A stretch of DNA of 36,692 nt from Candidatus Nitrosocosmicus sp. (GTDB lineage Archaea; Thermoproteota; Nitrososphaeria; Nitrososphaerales; Nitrososphaeraceae), in the NCBI GenBank assembly GCA_031177355.1, contig JAPSGR010000018.1:1-36692 (forward strand), written 5' to 3'. Each line of letters starts with the position of its first letter. The first letter of the stretch is position 1. The notes beneath the pieces are model-generated. The model was not told the DNA's origin, did not search any database, and saw only the letters and a list, made by a program, of their open reading frames with translations. Both the position numbers and the translations under genes were made by a program. This document shows positions 29,505 to 36,692 of the stretch, in pieces.

Positions 29505-31496
29505 TTATTCATTTGATTTTGAGATAACCAGTTTTTTAAGACTCTCTGGATTTTCTACTATTAGTAGATCATCAGGAGTAATTGGAATATTCATCAATTT
29601 TTGACGGATTAATCTTCTCAGAATTTTACCAGATCTATTTTTTGGAAGTTGTCCAACAAAGCAAATATCCTTTGGGAGAAGAAATTTGCCAATTTTTTCA
29701 ATTAAAAGTCTTTTAAGATCTTCCTTTGTTACTAATACATCGTAATCAGTCAAATTTGCCTCTTTTAGTGTGCAGAAAACATAGACGGATTCCCCAGTCA
29801 TCTCATTTGGAATACTAACAGCGGCTGATTCGATGACATCTCGATGGCTAGTCAATACTTCTTCGATTTCACTGGGATCAATTCTATGGCCGGATATCTT
29901 TATTACATCATCAACCCTTCCTGTTATATACCACATATTCTGCTTATCTATAGATACTTTATCTCCGTGATACCAAATATTGGGAAATTTTGACCAATAA
30001 GTTGCGATATATCTCTCCTCATCATTCAATAGGCCCATAGTCATTGCAGGCCAAGGCTTTTTGATCACAAGATAGCCGTTATTGACAGGATTTCCTTCGT
30101 TGTCGTATATATCAACATCGAACCCGGGAACTGGGGTGCCCACTGAAGTTGGAGTATTATCCAAGATGGGCAACATGCTAAGTATTGCTCCGCCTACCTC
30201 TGTTCCACCTGATAAATTTATTATCGGGCATCTGTTATTCCCTATATTCTCAAAATACCAATCCCACGCTTCTTTATTCAATCGTTCTCCCGTCGAAGCT
30301 AATAACCGAAGAGAATCAAAGTTATAGTTTGAATATTTAATATTATGTCGCATAAACTGCCTAATAGCAGTGGGTGCTGCGCCAAAAATGGTAACTTTTA
30401 GATCTTCAATTTGTTTAGCCCAAAAATCAATAGTTGGATAGTCTAGAGTATCCTCGAATACTACTGTGCAGGCTCCTATTATTGGCGACCCGTACACTAC
30501 CCAGGTTTGACCAGTTATCCAGCCAATGTCAGCATACCAAAAAATGGTATCATCATGTTTTAGATCGATAAGGTATGCTGATTGGTGTGCGGAAAATATT
30601 GAGAATCCACCGTGAGTTTGAATAGTACCTTTGGGTCTACCAGTGGTTCCTGAAGTATATAAAATAAACAATGGATCTCTGGAATCCATGATCTCTGATT
30701 CTAATCTTGTATTTTTATCAAAATTATCTAGTGATCTATCAATAATCTGATCAAAGGAAATTATATTGTTTTGATTTAAAGATCCAAGTTCTTCATTTTC
30801 ATCATTTACTAGTACGATCTTTTCCACATTTGTATTTCTAAATACTTCTTCCCAATGATCCTTTAATAAGATCGTTCTACCTCTTCTCTGCATCTTCTCA
30901 CTCGTTATTAAAAACTTGGAATTAGAATCAACCAATCTCTGCTCAAGGGCCAATTTTCCAAATCCAGAAAAAATGGGTACATGGACCGCTCCTAACATTG
31001 AGAGTGAATAGATCGCAATAAAAGTCTCGATTCTCATAGGTAGATATATTCCGACTTTGTCACCTTTTTTAACTCCTATATTTTTAAGAGCACTTGCTAA
31101 AACACGAACTCTTAATTCCAAGTTTCTAAAACTTAGTTTTTCCTTTACCCCATACTGATTTACAAAAACAAATGCAATCTTGTCTGGATGTCGTTCTATA
31201 TTTTTTTGAATAATATTATCAACGATATTGCACTTTCCACCAATAAACCATTCAGTCCACGGTATTCCCCGTTGGGTATTGATTACATTAGTATACGCTT
31301 GTTTCCATCTTATATCAAGATCATTATTTACTTCATCCCAATACCATTCAAGATTATCAATTGAGCGAGAATGTAAATCTTGTAGTGTTTCTATATGATT
31401 TTTTTTCATAAATTTGATTAAATTACTATCATTTTTCCAATCATCGGGTGCCAAATTATTAATCGAGAATTGTGGTACCTTCAAGTTTATTTTCAT
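29505..31496 (-). CDS. AMP-forming acyl-CoA synthetase (acetyl-CoA synthetase family)
   Basis: The enzyme joins a carboxylic acid to CoA through an acyl-AMP intermediate. At 663 residues it has the N-terminal ACS domain (EWYWDEVNNDLDIRWKQAYT, 50-69, then GIPWTEWFIGGKCN) and the ATP loop YTSGTTGRPKGT (280-291). YADIGWITGQTW (321-332) is the ACS signature. GRVDDVIKISGHRI (526-539) is the hinge with the adenylation Asp. GKILRR (623-628) has the catalytic K624, which is often controlled by acetylation. In acetate-specific enzymes the pocket reads WWQTETGG; here it is SGGTEVGG (429-436), so the Trp that limits the pocket to acetate is Gly430. A larger acid is therefore likely (propionate to branched or hydroxy acids). 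No pathway genes are adjacent. The start at ATG 31496 is well supported by the N-terminal domain. Confidence 0.92.
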   Translation of the reverse strand: MKINLKVPQFSINNLAPDDWKNDSNLIKFMKKNHIETLQDLHSRSIDNLEWYWDEVNNDLDIRWKQAYTNVINTQRGIPWTEWFIGGKCNIVDNIIQKNIERHPDKIAFVFVNQYGVKEKLSFRNLELRVRVLASALKNIGVKKGDKVGIYLPMRIETFIAIYSLSMLGAVHVPIFSGFGKLALEQRLVDSNSKFLITSEKMQRRGRTILLKDHWEEVFRNTNVEKIVLVNDENEELGSLNQNNIISFDQIIDRSLDNFDKNTRLESEIMDSRDPLFILYTSGTTGRPKGTIQTHGGFSIFSAHQSAYLIDLKHDDTIFWYADIGWITGQTWVVYGSPIIGACTVVFEDTLDYPTIDFWAKQIEDLKVTIFGAAPTAIRQFMRHNIKYSNYNFDSLRLLASTGERLNKEAWDWYFENIGNNRCPIINLSGGTEVGGAILSMLPILDNTPTSVGTPVPGFDVDIYDNEGNPVNNGYLVIKKPWPAMTMGLLNDEERYIATYWSKFPNIWYHGDKVSIDKQNMWYITGRVDDVIKISGHRIDPSEIEEVLTSHRDVIESAAVSIPNEMTGESVYVFCTLKEANLTDYDVLVTKEDLKRLLIEKIGKFLLPKDICFVGQLPKNRSGKILRRLIRQKLMNIPITPDDLLIVENPESLKKLVISKSNE

Positions 31497-31568
31497 TGGT
31501 GGAACAAGATAAAAGGTTTTTAGATCAACTATATTAATCTGTTTCAGAAATCTATTAATAATTAATAT

Positions 31569-32228
31569 TTATGGGACTAGAGGGTATTGGGAATTAAAAG
31601 AGTGCTCTCTTACCTGAGCGTCACTACCCCGATTTAAGGTATAAAAATAGGTCCCGTTAATATCAAATTCTTTTAGGCTAGAAGAATTATCAGATAATGC
31701 ATCTGTCAAATTACCTTGCGAATCAAACATAGTAGAAGCTTCTTCTGTCAGTGGTTCTCTATCACGCAGTACAATCGTTTGATTTCCGATTAGAGTATAC
31801 ACGGATTCAAGGGAATCGACAAAACCCTCCGTTCGGGTTCCAACATCTCCAGAGCCTATTCTGACGTTATCTAGATAAACATTGTAAGAAACTGTCTCAA
31901 GAATAGCGGCTCCTCTATTGGGATTATATGCATTAAAAGATACTTCTACCCTCAACTCATCATTTATTGGTACAACTCTAACTGAATTTACGGACAATGA
32001 TAGGTTTTGGTTATTGAGTTGTTGGGGACTTAACTGGTTGTGTTCATCAGATACTGAAGCGACTTGATTTGACTCTGTTGAAGTACTTTGATTTGTATTT
32101 AAAGCAGGTGTTAACGGATCATTTAAAATAGGGTTTTGTGCCATAAACCCGAAATTGAAAAAGAGGTAAAAGACTACTCCAATTATTATGATGCCTCCTC
32201 CTACTGCATAAATAATCCTTGTATTCAT
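31569..32228 (-). CDS. Membrane-anchored LEA2/WHy-domain protein, 219 aa
   Basis: A short positive start and membrane helix (IIYAVGGGIIIIGVVFYLFF, 5-24) anchor the protein, with the rest outside. After a Ser/Asn/Gln-rich linker (about 35-75), a domain of about 100 residues reads LSLSVNSVRVVPINDELRVE, then VSFNAYNPNRGAAILETVSY and NVYLDNVRIGSGDVGT. This is the LEA type-2/WHy pattern: a strand, 'NPN', then 'Y-x-(V/L)-x-(L/V)-x-(G/N)-x-x-(I/L)-x-x-G'. In plants and bacteria such domains accompany desiccation or stress protection; the role in archaea is unproved. A TTATAGG-type TATA box (32251-32260) lies 27 nt before the ATG, giving a leaderless mRNA. The protein is complete. Its neighbours are acyl-CoA synthetase and TyrRS, with no functional link evident. 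Confidence 0.75.
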   Translation of the reverse strand: MNTRIIYAVGGGIIIIGVVFYLFFNFGFMAQNPILNDPLTPALNTNQSTSTESNQVASVSDEHNQLSPQQLNNQNLSLSVNSVRVVPINDELRVEVSFNAYNPNRGAAILETVSYNVYLDNVRIGSGDVGTRTEGFVDSLESVYTLIGNQTIVLRDREPLTEEASTMFDSQGNLTDALSDNSSSLKEFDINGTYFYTLNRGSDAQVREHSFNSQYPLVP

Positions 32229-32250
32229 AAATATAAGACTACTATTTGTG

Positions 32251-32260
32251 CCTATAAAAT
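32251..32260 (-). promoter_or_regulatory. TATA box of the LEA2-domain gene
   Basis: On the minus strand the sequence is ATTTTATAGG, centred 27 nt before ATG 32228. This is the best-spaced leaderless promoter in the block. Confidence 0.65.
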
Positions 32261-32409
32261 GCTTTAGAAAAAAATCACAATAAGAGATTCAGAATGAAAA
32301 GAATTTACTTCATAGTATCAGTGATAAAAGTAATGTCTAGCTGAGATGCAGAGAAGTATTACCAAAGATATTATAACTAAAGCCCTGATTAATATGATAA
32401 GGAATAAGA

Positions 32410-33465
32410 TTATTGAAATATTTCAGCATAGTCATTTTGTAAATGATCCCTAATTGGAGAAATTATTTTATTCAAATATATACTTGTCGTCATTTTCAAA
32501 TCCATTGGATGTATATTGCCTTGCTCAAAAGCAATTTTAACCTCATCAAATGAAAAGTAAGATATATTTCCTCCATATTTTGATGGCCTTTCAATCACAA
32601 ATTCTTTAAACTCATGAAAAATTACATATTTAATTATTTCCAATATTGGATTATTTTGTGAAATCTTTGCAGGACAATAGGCCTTTTTGATCTTTGCAGA
32701 TATTTCATCTTCGCTATCATGTATTAGAATGCTACTTGAGGGATTACTCTTGCTCATTTTACTAAATACTTTAGATTCTTCAAAATTTTTTTCATATGAA
32801 TTAGAATTTAGAGTCATGGGTTCTGATAATCCAGGTAACAAATGATGATGAACCGAAACAGGAACTTTCCAGTCAAGTTTAGGAAATACCTCTCTCACCA
32901 GCATGTGTATCTTGCGCTGGTCTGTTCCCGCATGAACTATGTCAAGATCCATTGCTTTGATATCAACAGACTGCATAGAAGGATACAATAGTTGGGAGAA
33001 ATCTAATGCTTCCTTTTCAGTCCGTCCCATAATAGTCAAGGAACGAAGTGTTCGGGAAAGCGTGATCTGTTTTGAAAAGAGTATAAAATTCCTCCAATAG
33101 TCATCAGTTTCTTCGTATAACTTGGTCCCATGTAAAATATTAACACCTGGACAGAAAAAATTGAACGCTTTTTCATAATATTGTGAGACCTTTGAAATTA
33201 AATCCCAATCATTATTTAGCTTATTGTTAATATAAGTATGCCAATCCGCTAAAAAGACATTTGTCTTGACACCGGCAGCAAGAAAATCATTTAATTTAAA
33301 TCCGGTTAGTAAGAGACTGCCCAGATGCAATCTACCAGAAATTTCCAGTCCTATATAGTGCTTAGGAGAAGCATTACTACTAAACAATGAAATTAACTCG
33401 TCTCTTGTAACAACCTCTTCCGTAGGGGGCCTCCCTATCAGATCAACCTTTCCTTCTACATCCAT
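32410..33465 (-). CDS. tyrS: Tyrosyl-tRNA synthetase, archaeal type
   Basis: It charges tRNA-Tyr with tyrosine. The class I signature lies in YIGLEISGRLHLGS (37-50), where HLGS is the HIGH motif. LLYPSMQSVDIKAMDLDIVH (159-178) carries the tyrosine-binding Tyr161 and Gln165 pair. AGTDQRKIHMLVREVFP (179-195) is the conserved active-site segment, and KMSKS is at 236-240. The C-terminal anticodon-binding part is short, as in archaeal and eukaryotic TyrRS. The length (351) fits the family, and nothing suggests TrpRS, whose substrate loop differs. A TATA box (33491-33500) is about 30 nt upstream of ATG 33465, giving a leader of a few bases. The gene is 101 bases downstream of the Ppx/GppA gene. Confidence 0.93.
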   Translation of the reverse strand: MDVEGKVDLIGRPPTEEVVTRDELISLFSSNASPKHYIGLEISGRLHLGSLLLTGFKLNDFLAAGVKTNVFLADWHTYINNKLNNDWDLISKVSQYYEKAFNFFCPGVNILHGTKLYEETDDYWRNFILFSKQITLSRTLRSLTIMGRTEKEALDFSQLLYPSMQSVDIKAMDLDIVHAGTDQRKIHMLVREVFPKLDWKVPVSVHHHLLPGLSEPMTLNSNSYEKNFEESKVFSKMSKSNPSSSILIHDSEDEISAKIKKAYCPAKISQNNPILEIIKYVIFHEFKEFVIERPSKYGGNISYFSFDEVKIAFEQGNIHPMDLKMTTSIYLNKIISPIRDHLQNDYAEIFQ

Positions 33466-33490
33466 TGCTAAGCTGTAAAGGATGGAGAAG

Positions 33491-33500
33491 ATTATAAATT
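33491..33500 (-). promoter_or_regulatory. TATA box of tyrS
   Basis: AATTTATAAT on the minus strand is centred about 30 nt before ATG 33465. Confidence 0.55.
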
Positions 33501-33566
33501 GTTTAATCTAATATATTTTTCAAGAATATAATTTAACAAAATATTATAGAGCTATATGTTATTCTA

Positions 33567-34736
33567 TTAATATATCTTATTTACTTTAAAGCTTTCAAGT
33601 CTTCTTGGAAAGACATAAGATTTGGATTCTGATGATATTGGAAATGTGGGAATGGACGGATTATTCGAAGATATTTCGTTATAATTATTCTCGATAGCAA
33701 TCAAAGGTTCACAATTTATCCCTATGAATTTTCTTCTCTTCCGAAATTGTTTATCCATCTTAAAATATAGATAATGCTCAAGTACCCCTTCCCTAATCCC
33801 CGTGGGACAAATCAATAGATTATTAAAATTCATCTTCTCCATTAGTACCTTTAGAATAATGCTGCCAGCAGTGATAGTCCTTGATCTTTGCGAATCAACG
33901 GATCTAAGGTTAGACAATTCATACAATGATAATTCACGAAATATACTATTTGCAACATCGATCATTCTTTTCTCAAGTAAAACGTGATGATATGAAAAAG
34001 GAATATGCAGATTAAAAATTTTTGAAATAAATTTGTAAAGAGATCTTGCAGTTCCACCAATAGCAACCATCTCCAGATCTAATGATTCATCAAAATCAAA
34101 TTGATCTCTATAAGGCACACTCTTAGCAACGGCTTTTTCAAGCTTCTCATAATTAATTTTCGATTTGATTTTGTTATGATTGTTGATTTGATCAAATTTA
34201 ACGAATTTGTCGGATAATCTCAAAACACCTAAATCGAGACACAAGGTCTTTAGTATTCGGAAATCTCGTACGTGCATTAGTTCCATGCTACCACCACCTA
34301 AATCAAAAAAAAAGCCATTAGGAATGTGCATGTAAGACTGAGCACCTAAATATGAGAAAAACCCTTCCTCAGGTCCAGACAGTACATTAAAATAAATCCC
34401 CGTTTGATCATTTAATTTATAGATTACGTCTTTTTGATTTATTGCATCTCGGACCGCGCTGGTCGATATAGGTATGACAGTATCAATTGATTGATCTTTC
34501 AGGTCTTTACGAAAGGACACTAAGGCCCTAACAGTACGCTCTATGTTTTGCTTTGATATAATGTTATTATTTTTGCTTAGTTCTAATCCAATCTGGACAT
34601 ACTCCTGTCGTTGATATTTTTTCTTGTAATGCCCATTTTTGTATACATCATAGGTAGAAATTTTTACTGAATTATAACCTAGATCAATTATTGCAATACT
34701 CTCCTTTTTTTTACTTTCTACCGAACCATCATACAA
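33567..34736 (-). CDS. Ppx/GppA-family exopolyphosphatase
   Basis: Ppx removes phosphate from polyphosphate ends, and GppA converts pppGpp to ppGpp. The actin/Hsp70-like fold is visible: AIIDLGYNSVK (15-25) is the phosphate-1 loop, though the usual 'D-x-G-S-N-S' has Tyr for the first Ser. SGPEEGFFSYLG (120-131) has the catalytic E124 in the 'SG-x-E-E-(A/G)' motif. FFDLGGGSMEL (143-153) is phosphate-2, and AIGGTARSLYKF follows as the adenosine-loop-like segment. SQRSRTITAGSIIL and LICPTGIREGVL close the domain. The last 60 residues are a basic, Ser/Asn-rich tail. Polyphosphate storage is common in these archaea, which favours Ppx. The start used is TTG 34736. The frame is open further upstream without ATG, so the start is uncertain. 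The gene lies 94 bases after the cdc48 stop. Confidence 0.85.
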   Translation of the reverse strand: MYDGSVESKKKESIAIIDLGYNSVKISTYDVYKNGHYKKKYQRQEYVQIGLELSKNNNIISKQNIERTVRALVSFRKDLKDQSIDTVIPISTSAVRDAINQKDVIYKLNDQTGIYFNVLSGPEEGFFSYLGAQSYMHIPNGFFFDLGGGSMELMHVRDFRILKTLCLDLGVLRLSDKFVKFDQINNHNKIKSKINYEKLEKAVAKSVPYRDQFDFDESLDLEMVAIGGTARSLYKFISKIFNLHIPFSYHHVLLEKRMIDVANSIFRELSLYELSNLRSVDSQRSRTITAGSIILKVLMEKMNFNNLLICPTGIREGVLEHYLYFKMDKQFRKRRKFIGINCEPLIAIENNYNEISSNNPSIPTFPISSESKSYVFPRRLESFKVNKIY

Positions 34737-34830
34737 CTCTAATAAGTCTGAATTTTTATTTAATTTAAATTTTTTTCTAAATAGATCATTTGGTATAAGA
34801 ATTGTACAAAAATTTAAACAAATGATGAAG

Positions 34831-36692
34831 TTACCTGTATTGAGAAAGTGTAACTTTCTCCCCAGGTTTCATATCTCTCTGAGTTTTTATTTTCTTTACA
34901 GCATCTTCAAAGTGTTTCATAGTTACGTGTGCCTCTGAGGCATGCTTTGCAGCATCCTCTGGATTGCTATACTTTTGAAGATATTCATGCAATACTAATG
35001 AGATTGCGGTATTGGCTACTGCAGACATATCTGCTCCGCTAAATCCATCGGTTAATTCAGCTATTCTTTGTAAATTAACATCACTTGTCAATGGTTTCTC
35101 TTTTGCATATATTTCCAAAATCTTTAATCTTGTAGCGATATCCGGTTTTGGAACAAACACAATCTTGTCAAATCTACCTGGTCTTAACAAAGCACTATCA
35201 ATCATATCTAGTCTGTTAGTGGCAGCAATAATAACCACACCATTAAGTTCCTGAATTCCATCCATTTCAGTTAACAACTGGGAAACCATTCGCTCCGTTC
35301 CCGCATTTACTCCTTCCATTCCTCTTATTGGAGCAATGGAATCAATTTCATCAAAGAATACAACACATGGTGCTGCCTGTCTTGCGCGCCTAAAGATTTC
35401 TCGGATTCCTCTTTCAGATTCTCCTATCCATTTTGACAATAATTCAGGACCCTTTACACTGATAAAGTTAGCTTCTGATTCTGTTGCAACTGCTTTGGCA
35501 AGCATGGTCTTTCCTGTACCAGATGGACCATGCATAAGAATTCCTTTGGGAACTGAGTGTCCTAACTTTGTATAAAGGTCAGGGTATCTTAATGGCCATT
35601 CTACAGCCTCTTGAAGCTCTCTTTTGACTTCATCTAGGCCACCAATGTCTACCCACTCTACATCTGGAGACTCTAAATACACTTCTCTCATGGCCGATGG
35701 CATCACTTCTTTGAGTGCATTCTCAAAATCAGCCATAGAAATAATTAATTTTTCAAGCGTCTCCGGTGGTATTTTCTCATCTTCAAGATTAAGTTCTGGT
35801 AATAATCTTCTCAGACATTTCATTGCAGCTTCTTTACAAAGATATTCTAAATCTGCACCAACAAAACCATGGCTTACTGATGCAATCTTTTCTTGATTCA
35901 CATCAGAATCCAAAGGCATGTTTCTGGTATGGATTTGCAATATTTCTAATCTCCCACGTTTATCTGGAACTTTAATTTCTATTTCTCTATCAAACCTTCC
36001 TGGTCTTCTAAGTGCCGGGTCAATAGCATTGGGTCTGTTTGTAGCAGCTATAACAATTACTTTACCTCTTGCTTCTAACCCATCCATCAAAGATAGTAAC
36101 TGAGATACCACTCTTCTTTCAACCTCTCCCGTTACTTCTTCACGTTTTGGAGTAATAGAGTCTATTTCGTCGATAAATATGATAGAGGGAGCCTTTTCTT
36201 TGGTTTCTTTAAATATTTCACGCAATCTTGCCTCTGATTCACCATAGAATTTGCTCATAATTTCGGGGCCAGAAATACTGATAAAGTGAGCATTGCTTTC
36301 ATTTGCTACAGCCTTTGCTAGCAATGTTTTACCAGTACCTGGAGGTCCATACAGCAATACTCCTTTTGGTGCCTCTATACCCAATTTTTCAAATATTTCG
36401 GGATGTCTAAGTGGAAGTTCTATCATTTCTCTAACCTTTTGGGCCTCTTCTTTTAAACCTCCGATATCTTCGTATGTTACTTGCGGTACTCCACGCAGTG
36501 TTTCTCCGCGTTCAGCTATATGAAATACAGTTTTTTGGGTAACTAAAACAGCATCAACACCAGGACCTGGTGTGACACCTATAACTTGAAATGTAAGTCT
36601 ACCACCAAAGTACGGTACCATTACATTATCTCCTTTTATCAGAGGTACGCTTTCAAGAGCATCAGCTAAATATCGTTCATCAATTGGAGGAA
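34831..36692 (-). CDS. cdc48: Cdc48/VCP-type two-domain AAA+ ATPase, 5' end outside the window
   Basis: Cdc48 hexamers unfold tagged or aggregated proteins, often feeding the proteasome. The frame stays open to 36692, where residues [20 protein letters not shown] are the end of the N-domain. Numbering from the Met at 36621, D1 has Walker A GPPGTGKT (92-99), Walker B IIFIDE (147-152), [20 protein letters not shown] (191-210) and arginine fingers. D2 has Walker A GPSGTGKT (365-372; Ser for the usual Pro), Walker B VVFFDE (420-425) and a second 'ATNRLDMID...RPGRFD' segment. The end, KVTLSQYR, resembles the HbYX proteasome-binding tail but lacks the hydrophobic residue before Tyr. The first-hundred-residue N-domain is missing only because of the window edge. 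Confidence 0.95.
   Translation of the reverse strand, partial: PPIDERYLADALESVPLIKGDNVMVPYFGGRLTFQVIGVTPGPGVDAVLVTQKTVFHIAERGETLRGVPQVTYEDIGGLKEEAQKVREMIELPLRHPEIFEKLGIEAPKGVLLYGPPGTGKTLLAKAVANESNAHFISISGPEIMSKFYGESEARLREIFKETKEKAPSIIFIDEIDSITPKREEVTGEVERRVVSQLLSLMDGLEARGKVIVIAATNRPNAIDPALRRPGRFDREIEIKVPDKRGRLEILQIHTRNMPLDSDVNQEKIASVSHGFVGADLEYLCKEAAMKCLRRLLPELNLEDEKIPPETLEKLIISMADFENALKEVMPSAMREVYLESPDVEWVDIGGLDEVKRELQEAVEWPLRYPDLYTKLGHSVPKGILMHGPSGTGKTMLAKAVATESEANFISVKGPELLSKWIGESERGIREIFRRARQAAPCVVFFDEIDSIAPIRGMEGVNAGTERMVSQLLTEMDGIQELNGVVIIAATNRLDMIDSALLRPGRFDKIVFVPKPDIATRLKILEIYAKEKPLTSDVNLQRIAELTDGFSGADMSAVANTAISLVLHEYLQKYSNPEDAAKHASEAHVTMKHFEDAVKKIKTQRDMKPGEKVTLSQYR

Overview
The window is most likely a piece of chromosome from an AT-rich ammonia-oxidising archaeon (Nitrososphaeria/Thaumarchaeota). 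Archaeal marks are a two-AAA-domain Cdc48, an archaeal-type tyrosyl-tRNA synthetase, NurA nuclease, an archaeo-eukaryotic-type primase and a CCA-less tRNA gene. Many genes have a TATA box about 25-30 nt before the start codon and no Shine-Dalgarno site, and several appear to start at TTG or GTG. The many secreted low-complexity proteins (Pro-Gln, Asp-Asn, Gln/Asn-rich) and the low GC suggest a soil lineage such as Nitrosocosmicus. That genus-level placement is inference.

Layout. 1-5.7 kb: an MgtC-like membrane protein whose start lies inside a perfect palindrome at the window edge, a full-length LpxD-like acyltransferase on the minus strand, small hypothetical proteins, and two winged-helix regulators (ArnR/HTH_45-like and HxlR). 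5.8-7.6 kb: three small secreted Gln/Asn/Ser-rich proteins. Two of them are convergent and share an exact 37-bp 3' end. 7.9-13.8 kb: an accessory zone with a stand-alone primase, a broken GNAT acetyltransferase, a duplicated 5' piece of tRNA-Val, the intact tRNA-Val(GAC), hairpins, a frameshifted BNR/sialidase-like fragment and other coding debris. 13.8-20.8 kb: secreted or envelope proteins, a CorA-type transporter lacking the GMN signature, a GT4 glycosyltransferase and an exported lactonase-type beta-propeller. 20.8-22.7 kb: almost no recognisable genes. 22.7-27.7 kb: a GH38 alpha-mannosidase, a cupredoxin-like protein that has lost its copper ligands and carries a Pro-Gln minisatellite, an unannotated 24-residue six-cysteine peptide, and a zinc-finger protein. 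27.8-36.7 kb: a minus-strand block, mostly housekeeping: small membrane protein, NurA, AMP-forming acyl-CoA synthetase, LEA/WHy-type membrane-anchored protein, TyrRS, Ppx/GppA phosphatase and Cdc48, which runs off the window.

How the genes relate. Most seem to be single transcription units with their own TATA boxes, not operons. The shared theme of the left and middle parts is the cell surface: secreted repeat proteins, glycan synthesis and trimming (GT4, GH38), ion transport and an exported lactonase. The right block is conserved information processing, protein quality control and central metabolism. No rRNA, CRISPR array or intact insertion sequence was seen.
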